A DNA stretch of 38,884 nucleotides, from positions 1 through 38,884 of IMG/VR virus record IMGVR_UViG_3300034096_000909, one strand, 5' to 3'. Shown piece by piece: positions 15,315-23,408 of this stretch (positions are counted from its first letter, which is position 1; each line of letters opens with the position of its first letter). This DNA is from a virus. Below the pieces are notes generated by a model. The model was not told where the DNA came from. It ran no database searches and worked only from the letters and a program-made list of their open reading frames with translations. Both the position numbers and the translations under genes were made by a program.

Positions 15315-15427
15315 AAAAATATTTTTTTATTTTTCTATTTTTTATGTTGACTTCGTACTATCAACCCGATATAAATAATAGCGTAGGGCAGAGAAAACAA
15401 AACAACTCAGCAAGGGGCAGACAGATG
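15315..15427 (+). repeat. Promoter-leader repeat, copy 1
   Basis: About 113 bases repeated at 16806-16918: an A/T tract, TTGACTTCGTA, a 17-base spacer, a TATA-type -10, then 'AACAACTCAGCAAGGGGCAG' and the start codon. Flanks and leader are conserved; the spacer is less so. Confidence 0.88.
15347..15375 (+). promoter_or_regulatory. Strong sigma70 promoter P1
   Basis: -35 TTGACT at 15347-15352, a 17-base spacer, -10 TATAAA at 15370-15375. An A/T-rich tract upstream (15315-15345) resembles an UP element. It drives the small plus-strand genes. Confidence 0.82.
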
Positions 15428-15622
15428 ACCAAGCGACAAATCAATAATCTTCGAAAGCCAATGACAAGCCAAGAGCGATCAAACGTCATGGGCCTGCTGA
15501 AACATGACCGCCAACTACTGGCTGGCAAGGTCAGCGACTACAACCCTAATCTGGGCGACCGTCGCAAGCGATTGAGCGACCAGATAAAGACACGCATCTT
15601 TATGCTGGCAATGTCAATCTAA
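15425..15622 (+). CDS. Small basic helical protein, accessory cassette 1
   Basis: 65 residues from ATG 15425, preceded by AAGGGG. Nearly all helical and strongly basic ('MTKRQINNLRKPMTSQERSN', 'DRRKRLSDQIKTRIFMLAMSI'). No recognised family. It sits in its own casing: promoter P1 and leader before it, a GC hairpin after it. The position between integrase and tail genes is typical for phage accessory (moron) genes expressed in the lysogen. Confidence 0.65.
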   Translation: MTKRQINNLRKPMTSQERSNVMGLLKHDRQLLAGKVSDYNPNLGDRRKRLSDQIKTRIFMLAMSI

Positions 15623-15634
15623 ACCCACCACCCC

Positions 15635-15652
15635 GCCCCGGTTCGCCGGGGC
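15635..15652 (+). terminator. GC hairpin without T-tract (decayed or leaky terminator)
   Basis: GCCCCGG-TTCG-CCGGGGC is a perfect 7-bp stem. Its flank ('ACCACCCC' upstream) matches the true terminator at 17141-17167, but no T-run follows, so transcription probably continues into 15680. Confidence 0.5.
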
Positions 15653-15679
15653 AATCACTCAGCAGATAGGAAAAAGACA

Positions 15680-16159
15680 ATGGCCGGATATAGCGGATTC
15701 TCAAAAAGTAATAACGCCGTTTATGCCGAAGAAAATGATCGGTTTCCGGCAACAAAGCTGGGAAAAATTCTTGGCATTTCTCCAGCCGCAATCAAAGCGG
15801 TTTTAACGCCTTGTGAATGGCATCATACTTCGAAGCATTATAATAAAACAAACTATTATGACCTCGAAGAAGCAAATGAAAAAATAGACCAGCTAAAAGC
15901 CTGGAAGCCTGAAAAGAAAGATGAACAGGTTTTTGAAGGATGTACTGTTTGCTGGATAGAATGGTCTGGCACTCGCAACTATCCGCGTAAAATTGAACAC
16001 AAGATTATAAATGTAACAGTGACTAAAAAAGGTGACTGGTTTCATTTTGATCATGTGATTAATGAAAAACTTACGGTAAAAATGAAAAAAAACGGAAAAA
16101 CAAACGGATTTTCTGTGACACATAACAATAAGATCATTAATAATTCATGGGGCTTCTGA
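15680..16159 (+). CDS. AT-rich accessory protein with HTH-like N-terminus
   Basis: 159 residues from ATG 15680 (AGGAAAA upstream). Residues 10-45 ('NNAVYAEENDRFPATKLGKI' and 'LGISPAAIKAVLTPCEW') look like a helix-turn-helix or MerR-like segment, and 'KTNYYDLEEANEKIDQL' follows. The C-terminal half is rich in aromatic, Lys and Asn residues and in beta strands. The gene is visibly richer in A/T than the structural genes, a sign of separate origin. Function unknown. Confidence 0.62.
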   Translation: MAGYSGFSKSNNAVYAEENDRFPATKLGKILGISPAAIKAVLTPCEWHHTSKHYNKTNYYDLEEANEKIDQLKAWKPEKKDEQVFEGCTVCWIEWSGTRNYPRKIEHKIINVTVTKKGDWFHFDHVINEKLTVKMKKNGKTNGFSVTHNNKIINNSWGF

Positions 16160-16368
16160 TGAATGATTTTATCTGTGATCTTGAAGCCGGGACGGTCACT
16201 CACAAGACAATGGATCTTGTGTTTTCAATTACGAAAAATCGTGATGGTTCTGTTGATTTGAGATGCTCGAAATTCCCGCCCGGATTCAAAGTGACGATGC
16301 AGGAAATTCGAGATTTAAATAACGGTGCAAGAGACTGTTATCTTGACGCCGTAAAACGCCAGAAATAA
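16159..16368 (+). CDS. Small hypothetical protein coupled to 15680 gene
   Basis: 69 residues from ATG 16159, chosen because it overlaps the preceding stop as TGATG; an ATG at 16147 is also in frame. Begins 'MNDFICDLEAGTVTHKTMD', a short beta-rich protein with a helical C-terminus. Not recognised. Translational coupling suggests it works with the 159-residue protein. Confidence 0.6.
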   Translation: MNDFICDLEAGTVTHKTMDLVFSITKNRDGSVDLRCSKFPPGFKVTMQEIRDLNNGARDCYLDAVKRQK

Positions 16369-16407
16369 TCACACCACCCCACGGCAGGAGGCCGCGACAA
16401 TGACCGG

Positions 16408-16719
16408 ATGGAGCTTGACACTATCCTTTTTTGGGGCCAGTGTAACGCTGGCCAGACAACCAGAATGTCAGACGAATCAGCAGACAAACCCAAACGAGGC
16501 CGACCAGTCGGCACCCGCAACCGCGCCGGCACTCAAAAGCCGGGCCGCAAGCCCAAACCACGCGAGCGAGAGAAGCGAATTGCGTCGTTGGGCGAGCGTG
16601 CGCAGATCAGCGTCGCGTTATCGCAGACCACGGCGGCCAAGCTGGCGGCGATTGCTGCGAAGTGGCGCGTGACGCGGGGCGAGGTGGTCAGGCGATTGAT
16701 TGATAGGGCAGAGGAGTAA
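16408..16719 (+). CDS. AT-hook plus ribbon-helix-helix putative regulator
   Basis: 103 residues from ATG 16408, or about 84 from ATG 16465 ('MSDESADKPKRGRPVGTRNR'). 'KPKRGRPVG' is an AT-hook. 'QISVALSQTTAAKLAAIAAKWR' then 'VTRGEVVRRLIDRA' is a clear ribbon-helix-helix unit. The best ribosome site (AGGAGG, 16386-16391) is spaced for ATG 16400 in a different frame, so the true start is unsettled. A strong terminator follows. Confidence 0.72.
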   Translation: MELDTILFWGQCNAGQTTRMSDESADKPKRGRPVGTRNRAGTQKPGRKPKPREREKRIASLGERAQISVALSQTTAAKLAAIAAKWRVTRGEVVRRLIDRAEE

Positions 16720-16759
16720 ATGCTATACTAAATACTCCAGCACCCAGTTGGACAAACCG

Positions 16760-16797
16760 GCCTTGAATCGTTTGCAGCGGTTCAAGGCTTTTTTATT
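16760..16797 (+). terminator. Rho-independent terminator after the AT-hook gene
   Basis: GCCTTGAA and TTCAAGGC (8 bp, 13-base loop) followed by TTTTTTATT. Confidence 0.88.
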
Positions 16798-16805
16798 GGT
16801 GCTGT

Positions 16806-16918
16806 AAAAATATTTTTACTTTTTCTATTTTTATTATTGACTTCGTATCCAGTAGTCGATATATTAAATAGTGTAAGGCAGTGACAAACAAAACAACTCA
16901 GCAAGGGGCAGAGAGATG
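16806..16918 (+). repeat. Promoter-leader repeat, copy 2
   Basis: Second copy of the casing at 15315-15427, ending at the start codon of an unrelated short gene; one base difference in spacing. Confidence 0.88.
16837..16865 (+). promoter_or_regulatory. Strong sigma70 promoter P2
   Basis: -35 TTGACT at 16837-16842, a 17-base spacer, -10 TATATT at 16860-16865, with an A/T tract before it. Confidence 0.82.
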
Positions 16919-17128
16919 AACGCAGCACAAGCAAAAAGCATTTTGAAATCAGCAGGTTATAAAGCAAACGTCAAATCATGCAGTTGTTACGGTCAAAATT
17001 ACATCCAGATTTGTTTCAAAGATGAAACAACTGTTGTAAAGTCTGACGAAAGCAAACTGCAAACATTATTTGCAGGGCTAAGCGTAAATGTTCATTGCGT
17101 CAATCAAGCTACAATCGAACTGAACTAA
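16916..17128 (+). CDS. Small Cys-containing protein, accessory cassette 2
   Basis: 70 residues from ATG 16916 (AAGGGG upstream). Alternates helix and strand: 'MNAAQAKSILKSAGYKANVK', 'NYIQICFKDETTVVKSDESK', 'LQTLFAGLSVNVHCVNQATI'. Carries a 'CSC' and two further single cysteines. No homology visible to the 65-residue protein although both share the same promoter casing. Unknown; an accessory or anti-host function is a guess from position. Confidence 0.62.
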   Translation: MNAAQAKSILKSAGYKANVKSCSCYGQNYIQICFKDETTVVKSDESKLQTLFAGLSVNVHCVNQATIELN

Positions 17129-17140
17129 ACCTACCACCCC

Positions 17141-17167
17141 GCCCCGGTTCACCGCCGGGGCTTTTTT
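17141..17167 (+). terminator. Rho-independent terminator of cassette 2
   Basis: GCCCCGG-TTCACCG-CCGGGGC followed by TTTTTT. The upstream flank 'CTACCACCCC' matches the hairpin at 15635-15652. Confidence 0.9.
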
Positions 17168-17200
17168 ATTGAAACAATCTTTAATGGCAGTGATTTAATT

Positions 17201-17222
17201 AAAATTTCAGGGCAGAAATTTT
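17201..17222 (-). terminator. Possible weak terminator of the tail operon
   Basis: AAAATTTC-AGGGCA-GAAATTTT is an 8-bp stem starting at the stop codon of the last tail gene; on the minus strand TTTTAATTAAAT follows. A/T-rich, so only a modest terminator. Confidence 0.45.
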
Positions 17223-17955
17223 AAGACCATCTAATTTCTAGCGTGGCTGTGCCGGCATTGTCTGTATAATAAATTCCGCCAAAAGAACGCCCAAACGCTT
17301 TTGCCGGTACTTCAATCGTCATCGTGCCTGTAGTGCCGGCTTGCGGTCCACCGCTGGCAAAACCGATTTGCGTAAAAGAATCACCGTTTAACATTTGAAC
17401 GCCGTTAGTTGGATTATCAAATGTTAATATTGATTTTTTTGCTAATTGAATTCTTCTGTCAGTTGCATTTGCACTTGAACCGAAAGCGATTTCGATTTGC
17501 AAAAGCGACGAGCCAAGATATCCATCATTAAATGATTCGTTTAAAGTGTATGGCTGAAACGTGTAACCAATCCCATTTACAGTTGATTGGTAAGTGTTGA
17601 CATCCTTATTTAATGTGTGCCAACTGAATAGCTTGTCCTGGCTGGTAAGTGCAAACATATAAAAAATATCACGCGGCGGGTATCCAATATGCTCAAGCTG
17701 GGCAATTTGGCTGTTTTCGGGGTCGGTGTAAAGCGTTGTATCTGGCAATAACACTTGCACGAGCCGCATTTCAAGCGTATTCGCCCATGACACAAGCCCG
17801 TTTAGCTGATCGCTTGACCTCGCAAAGCTGCCACTCGAAATAATATTTATCTTCTGCTGCAATTCAGCCCTTTTTTGTTCCAATTGAAATTTCCGCGATT
17901 GCAGACGCAAAACGCGCCTTTCAAGCTCTAAAAGCCTTCCCCAATAGTCGATCAT
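17221..17955 (-). CDS. Distal tail/baseplate protein with N-terminal coiled coil
   Basis: 244 residues, ATGA overlap with the gene before it. Residues 1-42 form a coiled coil ('YWGRLLELERRVLRLQSRKF'), the rest is beta-rich with 'WHTLNKDVNTYQSTVNGIGY' and ends in a strand 'TATLEIRWS'. It is the last gene of the structural operon, where baseplate or fibre accessories lie. No specific family recognised. Confidence 0.6.
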   Translation of the reverse strand: MIDYWGRLLELERRVLRLQSRKFQLEQKRAELQQKINIISSGSFARSSDQLNGLVSWANTLEMRLVQVLLPDTTLYTDPENSQIAQLEHIGYPPRDIFYMFALTSQDKLFSWHTLNKDVNTYQSTVNGIGYTFQPYTLNESFNDGYLGSSLLQIEIAFGSSANATDRRIQLAKKSILTFDNPTNGVQMLNGDSFTQIGFASGGPQAGTTGTMTIEVPAKAFGRSFGGIYYTDNAGTATLEIRWS

Positions 17956-18104
17956 GGCGTTTGAAGGCTCACGGTTGGTTCACTGGCAAGCTGTAAAATT
18001 TGCATTTCCAGTTTAACGTTCTCAATCTCAATGTTTCTCACCTGGCGTTCCATTTCAGAAATTCGCCGCTCCATCTCAACAATTCGAGCCCATATCTCTG
18101 TCAT
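17952..18104 (-). CDS. 50-residue coiled-coil protein in the baseplate region
   Basis: Start ATG 18104 and stop 17954-17952 both overlap their neighbours as ATGA, which strongly supports a real gene in spite of its size. Translation begins 'MTEIWARIVEMERRISEMER' and is a continuous heptad-like helix. The following protein also starts with a coiled coil, so the two may pair in the tail tip. Confidence 0.75.
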   Translation of the reverse strand: MTEIWARIVEMERRISEMERQVRNIEIENVKLEMQILQLASEPTVSLQTP

Positions 18105-20284
18105 TTTATGCCTCCTTTGAACTTCTCGATATGTGACTCATACGACAAGTCTAATATGTGAGGGTGCAAATAGCCCTCAAAGCCGCGATATTGTGCCCGC
18201 TTGTTGCTTAATGCGTATTCCGTATGGTAAAGAATTTCGCCGTTTTGCCCGTGATTGAATTTGACCAGGCTGCCCACTATATCGGTCGTGTAATCAGCCA
18301 GGGGGTTATTTGCGTGGCAGGGGTCAACAAACGCCATGCCGACGCAAGGCCGGAAAACAGGGTCGTAGCTGTACCGATAAGCGGTGCCCTCGATAACCGT
18401 GTCTTTCACACTATCAAGGATTTCCCGCCCCCATTGGCTCATAATGCCCTTATCATCCTCGCTGATCCACTGCGCATAATTGACGTACATCGTCCGATTG
18501 ATACCGTCTATCGTGCTGCTGGTGCCGTTATAGTTGGCCGTTGTGACGTTGCCAACGGTCGTATCGGCCGGAACGGTGACAGTCAGTGCCGACGTGGAAA
18601 CGGGCAACAAAACGCGGATATTTGACGGCTGCCCGGTCACGTTCGCCCCGCCCGTGTTCAGGCTGGTTTGATCACCAAAAAACATCACCAGCGGCTTATC
18701 AAAGATGAGGGATTGCGTTGACCGGTCGATCTGAAAACCACACATTGCATTTTGATAGGGCTCGTTTCCGCTGCTGGAATACTGGACCTGGGCAATGCCC
18801 GACTCAACAAAGCTAAGCGGTGTCCCGTCATTTTTCAGCCAGGGAATTTTCGTGGGAAAGGCCGGTTGAGCATATCGGCCTATCGGCTTACCTTCTGACG
18901 TATTCGCTGTAATTAAATACCGCCGCCAGGTCTGTAATCCAGGCCAATTGCGGGCAACCATTGTAAAATTGTTGAAATTGGTATTCGGCAGGGGCTCGTT
19001 AAGCTGTAAATAACTCTTGCCGTTGGCCGTTAGATTGGTATTTGACACCACTTGCCGATTCACAAGCTGCTGCCAGGTGCTATTGCTGGTGCGCGTGACG
19101 TAGAGAAAGCCCTGATAAGCCGAACTGTTTTGATTCCAGGCGTTATTGGCCCAAGTCAGGTTATTTTGTGATGGATCGACGTAGAGCCAATTTGGATCGG
19201 CCAAAACGGCATTGCCGGGATCGGCAATATAGGCTGGGTCCGATGAATTCGCCTCGTTGGCTGTGCGTGGACGCCGGCAAAGGGCTGTGCCGGTAACGGT
19301 CTGGCCTTCTGTTTTGGTCCAGACTGAGAGATTCCAAGCGGCTTTAGCGGCCGTGTTGTTAGCATACCAGGGCGAAACGGCGAAGTTTTCGACCAGATCA
19401 CCGTTTTTCTTGTCAAGTAAAACCGGCTGAATATTCGGCCCGCCCTTGATTACAACCCTTGAGAATGAGTTGGAATAGTCGCGCCTGAGCTGGGGGGCTG
19501 GATCGTCGCCAATAGTCAAAGTTTTGGTTTCAACCCGGCTGCGCGTGTCCGAAAATCGGATGATGCCCCAAGTCTGAGGGGCAGAATTAGGATTATTGGG
19601 GTCTGATGCTGATTTTTCGTATTCAATCCACATCACATGATTCGGCGCTAAATTCTGCAGGACGCCCCTGATTGAATCGAAAAGGCTGTCGCCTTCAAAC
19701 GTGACTGATTTTGTTGGCCGAAATGCCGACAAATAAGCGTCAGTTGTCAGGTCAGAAACGGTGCGAGAATCGATTGACCAGGTTGTTATTCCGTTGGCCG
19801 TTGTGGACGTGTAACGCCCGAGCCTGTTGGCCTGAAGGCTGGCGCGGGTGTCCTCCTGCTCTAAAACAATGCGGATCATTTCGCCAAGCGTTTTTCCGGC
19901 ATAGGTCGGGTCATAATTGGTGTCGGTCACGCCCAAGTTAAAAGTGATTGTGCCTGTACCGTCAAAAGGGGAAACAACAGGAATGTCGTTACCGTGATAC
20001 TCCCAGCCCTGGGCCTGATAGGCGTAGGTATAGCCCCGCGTTTCATCAAGTATTGGTTGACGGTCACGAATGCGGCCGGTAAAGACGATATTGCCGTTAA
20101 TGGTCAGGTCAACTTGTTTATTAGTCCATGAGGCATTAGCCGGCAAAACGGCTTCGTGAGCGAAGGTCAGGCGTGAAGGCGCGTTGCGTTCATACGTGGT
20201 GATTTCATTAATTGTCACCCGGTCATTAACCAGGCTAATTGTCTGCCCGTCAATTGACAAACTCATGTTGCTGATTAGCGGCAT
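18101..20284 (-). CDS. Tail hub / baseplate protein
   Basis: 727 residues, directly after the tape measure, where siphophage hub proteins lie. The N-terminus ('MSLSIDGQTISLVNDRVTIN', 'FTGRIRDRQPILDETRGYTY', 'AQGWEYHGNDIPV') fits the two-barrel start of gp27/hub-like tail proteins. A long central insertion with Asn/Trp-rich repeats may be an exposed host-contact region. The C-terminus 'GSLVKFNHGQNGEILYHTEY' resembles an OB-like strand set. No lytic domain is visible. Confidence 0.68.
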   Translation of the reverse strand: MPLISNMSLSIDGQTISLVNDRVTINEITTYERNAPSRLTFAHEAVLPANASWTNKQVDLTINGNIVFTGRIRDRQPILDETRGYTYAYQAQGWEYHGNDIPVVSPFDGTGTITFNLGVTDTNYDPTYAGKTLGEMIRIVLEQEDTRASLQANRLGRYTSTTANGITTWSIDSRTVSDLTTDAYLSAFRPTKSVTFEGDSLFDSIRGVLQNLAPNHVMWIEYEKSASDPNNPNSAPQTWGIIRFSDTRSRVETKTLTIGDDPAPQLRRDYSNSFSRVVIKGGPNIQPVLLDKKNGDLVENFAVSPWYANNTAAKAAWNLSVWTKTEGQTVTGTALCRRPRTANEANSSDPAYIADPGNAVLADPNWLYVDPSQNNLTWANNAWNQNSSAYQGFLYVTRTSNSTWQQLVNRQVVSNTNLTANGKSYLQLNEPLPNTNFNNFTMVARNWPGLQTWRRYLITANTSEGKPIGRYAQPAFPTKIPWLKNDGTPLSFVESGIAQVQYSSSGNEPYQNAMCGFQIDRSTQSLIFDKPLVMFFGDQTSLNTGGANVTGQPSNIRVLLPVSTSALTVTVPADTTVGNVTTANYNGTSSTIDGINRTMYVNYAQWISEDDKGIMSQWGREILDSVKDTVIEGTAYRYSYDPVFRPCVGMAFVDPCHANNPLADYTTDIVGSLVKFNHGQNGEILYHTEYALSNKRAQYRGFEGYLHPHILDLSYESHIEKFKGGIK

Positions 20285-20293
20285 TGTTTACCC

Positions 20294-21955
20294 TTATCGG
20301 CTCATCCGTCGCTGCATTTGCGGCCGAGCTGGCGCTCTCATGTCGCCATTGCCCATCATTTCAAGCTGTTGCCGTACTTGATTGTTTCGGGCTTCTCTTT
20401 CTTGTGATGCTATCGCCTGACGCTGCATGATCGCTATTGCCGCCGCAAAACCTTCTGAGACGGAATCGACTTCGCGGCCGAGCTGGCCTGCGAGCTGCTG
20501 AAATGATTCCTCGCCGCCTTTGAGCGATTGCATCGCCGCTTCTTCCGCTTCGCCGCGTCCCATGCCGCCCTGCATGAGGGCTTGCGTCATGGTGTTAATG
20601 TCGCGTTGTTCAAGTTGCTGCAAACCGCGTTTTGAGCCAAAACGGCCAAGCTGTGTGCGTCTGACAAGGGCGGCCTGAAGTGGATCAAATTGCCCTAGTA
20701 ATTGATTGCGAATAGCGGCCTGCTGTGTCAGGTCTGCTTCGTTGGCCTTTTCAGCTTCCGCCCGCTGTTTAATCGCTTCCTGATTTTGTGCGTTTTCAAT
20801 ATTCTGACGATTCGGCCCAATTGCTGCCATTTTATCCGCAAATGCTTTTGATTTTGCGGTGGCGCCTTTCACGCCCTTGATCGATTCGTCAACTTCTCTG
20901 TTTAACTCTTCTTCTGATCGTGTGAATTGAAATTGCTCTCGTGCGGCCTGGGCTGCGCCCGGATTAACTCGCGAAAACTCTTCGAAGAGCTTTTCAAACT
21001 CTTGTGGAGTCGTTGCCTGGGCCATGCCGCCGATTAACGCCTCAACTTCCGCCTCTGCCTGTTTTCTTAATTCTCGGTCAACCAAGGGCAGGTATTTTTG
21101 TCGATTCTTTTTAAGGATAATTTTACGGGCTTCCTCGATTGGCATTTGGTTTCCAACTTCGCCAATTCCGTTCACAGTGCCCAGCGACATATCCAAAACT
21201 TCCTGGTCAAATTTTCCGTCAAACTTGCTTGCAAAATCCGCGAGCATTTCATCATTAATTCCCTCTCTCAACTGCCCAAAACGATTGCGTATCGACGCGT
21301 CCTGAACGCCTTTTGCAAAACCGGGCTGCACGATGGCCTCATCGTAAGCCTGTTTCATCTTCTCGACATTCTCTTTTGCCAAAATGCCAGGGTCTTTTGC
21401 CTGTTCTTCTGCGGCCTTTTCTGCTGCCCGCTGCTTATTTAATGCGTCCTCCTTTGCCTTCAAATCTTCGGTTGCCGCAATCAATTTCAAATAATCTTCG
21501 TAACGGATGTTGTCACGCTTTGATAGCTCGTCAACTGTCTTTTTCTGTCGCTCAAGGGCGGCCTCTTCAGCCTTGATTGCGTCTGTCAGTTCACCCAGGG
21601 CAAGTTTTACCTTGTTCGTCCATTCAAACCATTCTGGATGCCGCTGTGTTAATTGACCGATAGCAACGGCCGCAATACCGGCAACGCCTGCCATGCCAGC
21701 ACCAAGGCCCAAAGCCTGTACTACTTGCGGGATATTGTTCATAATCCCGCGCATGCCGTATTGCAGGTCATCAACGGCATAGGCCAGCGTCAATAAGCCC
21801 TGGCCGCCCGCCATTTTTGAGCCGGCTGCCTGGCCTGATGCCGTGCCTACGCTTCCGATCTGCTGGTTTAAGTCTCTCAGCTCTTTGGTAGCTTTTGAGA
21901 CGTTATCGACGCCCAGCACATCAAGCACCAGGCGTATCTTTTCTTCGCTTGTCAT
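20294..21955 (-). CDS. Tail tape measure protein (short)
   Basis: 553 residues. Opens 'LVLDVLGVDNVSKATKELRDLNQQI', then the Gly/Ala hydrophobic region 'VVQALGLGAGMAGVAGIAAVAIG' and long charged helices up to a C-terminal 'RPQMQRRMSR'. This is the usual tape-measure pattern, short for a siphophage, implying a short tail. Only 19 bases separate it from the tail tube gene. Confidence 0.85.
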   Translation of the reverse strand: MTSEEKIRLVLDVLGVDNVSKATKELRDLNQQIGSVGTASGQAAGSKMAGGQGLLTLAYAVDDLQYGMRGIMNNIPQVVQALGLGAGMAGVAGIAAVAIGQLTQRHPEWFEWTNKVKLALGELTDAIKAEEAALERQKKTVDELSKRDNIRYEDYLKLIAATEDLKAKEDALNKQRAAEKAAEEQAKDPGILAKENVEKMKQAYDEAIVQPGFAKGVQDASIRNRFGQLREGINDEMLADFASKFDGKFDQEVLDMSLGTVNGIGEVGNQMPIEEARKIILKKNRQKYLPLVDRELRKQAEAEVEALIGGMAQATTPQEFEKLFEEFSRVNPGAAQAAREQFQFTRSEEELNREVDESIKGVKGATAKSKAFADKMAAIGPNRQNIENAQNQEAIKQRAEAEKANEADLTQQAAIRNQLLGQFDPLQAALVRRTQLGRFGSKRGLQQLEQRDINTMTQALMQGGMGRGEAEEAAMQSLKGGEESFQQLAGQLGREVDSVSEGFAAAIAIMQRQAIASQEREARNNQVRQQLEMMGNGDMRAPARPQMQRRMSR

Positions 21956-21974
21956 TTCAGCTTATGCCCTAAAA

Positions 21975-22919
21975 TTAGGCGGCCGGATTGGTAATTGAGC
22001 AAGTCACATCAAGATTCGTACAATCATAGTACGGCTTGAGTGAACCGCTCTGCATGAAATCACCGCCAGGCGGCCGGCTGGTCGAAAGCTGATTCCAGAC
22101 GACATTGAAAAGGTTAAATGTCACCTTTTTATTTGCTGCATAGGTGAATTCAAGTTTGTTATTCGTGGCATATTGAGCCGATGCAAACGATGTCAAAATG
22201 CTCATCATCTTACTGGTGTAAGCATGAGTATCAAGGTCCATTTGTACTGAAAGCGATGGATTCCAGCCGTAGTAGGCGATTCTGTCGGCATACTGATTTG
22301 CATGGAAAATCGGGTTCGTATTATGCTGAATCTGAATGCTCGCGCTTCGCATCACGCTCTTTAAGCTGGTGTTATTCAAGAGCAAATCTGTTCCGCTCCA
22401 AAGATAAACGGATGTCGGAAAGTCGTTACAGGCCGGCGCTGTCAGTGAAACGCCCGTATCGGTCCATTGACTGCCCACAAGGTTTAATTGCATTGTCACC
22501 GGGGCCTGTGCCGCTGCATTTGAGCCGCTGAGCGTTACGCCCGTAAATTTGACGCCCGAAAACCGTTCGACTCGAAACACGCCGGCATTCGACGCATAAC
22601 TGCGGTAAATCGTGTAGCTTGGCAGGTCTGGAATGCCGTTTGTCACTGTTGGCTCAAAAACGGCTGTTTTCCAGAAATTCGCCTGCTCATGATAAAGCTG
22701 CGTGGTGAATTGGCCGGCAACGGTGTACTGAGAGGCCCCGGTATTAATATCGACCACTCCCCGCGATGGCCTGGCCCCTCGAATGGTGAATAGTTGCGGG
22801 CTAGCGTCTAACGTGGCGTCGCTTTCCGCCATTTCCAGCCAGATTACATCGGCCGCGGCCGGGCTTGCCGCTGGTGTGTTGTAAACGGCCTCTTTTACGA
22901 TTTTGATGTACTGACGCAT
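21975..22919 (-). CDS. Major tail tube protein
   Basis: 314 residues. Beta-rich with few charged clusters: 'SQYTVAGQFTTQLYHEQANF', 'FSGVKFTGVTLSGSNAAAQAP', 'VMRSASIQIQHNTNPIFHAN', as in tube proteins of lambda gpV/phiC31 type. Placed between the tail terminator and the tape measure, as expected. The second half may carry an extra surface domain. Confidence 0.75.
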   Translation of the reverse strand: MRQYIKIVKEAVYNTPAASPAAADVIWLEMAESDATLDASPQLFTIRGARPSRGVVDINTGASQYTVAGQFTTQLYHEQANFWKTAVFEPTVTNGIPDLPSYTIYRSYASNAGVFRVERFSGVKFTGVTLSGSNAAAQAPVTMQLNLVGSQWTDTGVSLTAPACNDFPTSVYLWSGTDLLLNNTSLKSVMRSASIQIQHNTNPIFHANQYADRIAYYGWNPSLSVQMDLDTHAYTSKMMSILTSFASAQYATNNKLEFTYAANKKVTFNLFNVVWNQLSTSRPPGGDFMQSGSLKPYYDCTNLDVTCSITNPAA

Positions 22920-22925
22920 GTTCTC

Positions 22926-23408
22926 TTAGCACCTCGAAGGCTTGATTTTGATAGACACCTGCACGATTGCCGTACCGCCCAGCGCGTTAAACGCTGGCAT
23001 CGGAACGACGTTAAAACCCTGTTGAATAAACGCCGGCTCGCTCAACAAAACGGCCCGCCCGGTTGCTGCTATCGGGTCCCTGAGCCAACTAATATCACCA
23101 TAAGGATCAATAGCCGATTCCAGAGCCCCGTAGAAGTTCAAAATATCGCGATGATCCGTGCCTGGAAGCATGTAATCAAAGCCAATTTGCACGATTGCCG
23201 CGTGTGTGCTGGGTGTTGCTGTCGCGATTCCGCCAGGCTTGCAGCCTATGACCATCATTGGCATTTTTGCCGCTGATTCAGGCGTCAAATCAAACGGTAC
23301 GCCCTCAAATGTTTTGATTACCCGACTGATCACAGGATCGAATTTAACGCGGTTATAAATGGCCTCGAATGCTATCGCTCGCGGGTCAATCGGTAAGTTT
23401 AGCGCCAT
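22926..23408 (-). CDS. Tail terminator-like protein
   Basis: 160 residues; TGATG overlap with the gene before. 'AIAFEAIYNRVKFDPVISRV', 'MPMMVIGCKPGG', 'HAAIVQIGFDYMLPGTDHRD' and the final 'TAIVQVSIKIKP' strand match the alpha/beta fold of proteins that cap the tail tube (gpU class). The position supports this. Confidence 0.68.
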   Translation of the reverse strand: MALNLPIDPRAIAFEAIYNRVKFDPVISRVIKTFEGVPFDLTPESAAKMPMMVIGCKPGGIATATPSTHAAIVQIGFDYMLPGTDHRDILNFYGALESAIDPYGDISWLRDPIAATGRAVLLSEPAFIQQGFNVVPMPAFNALGGTAIVQVSIKIKPSRC

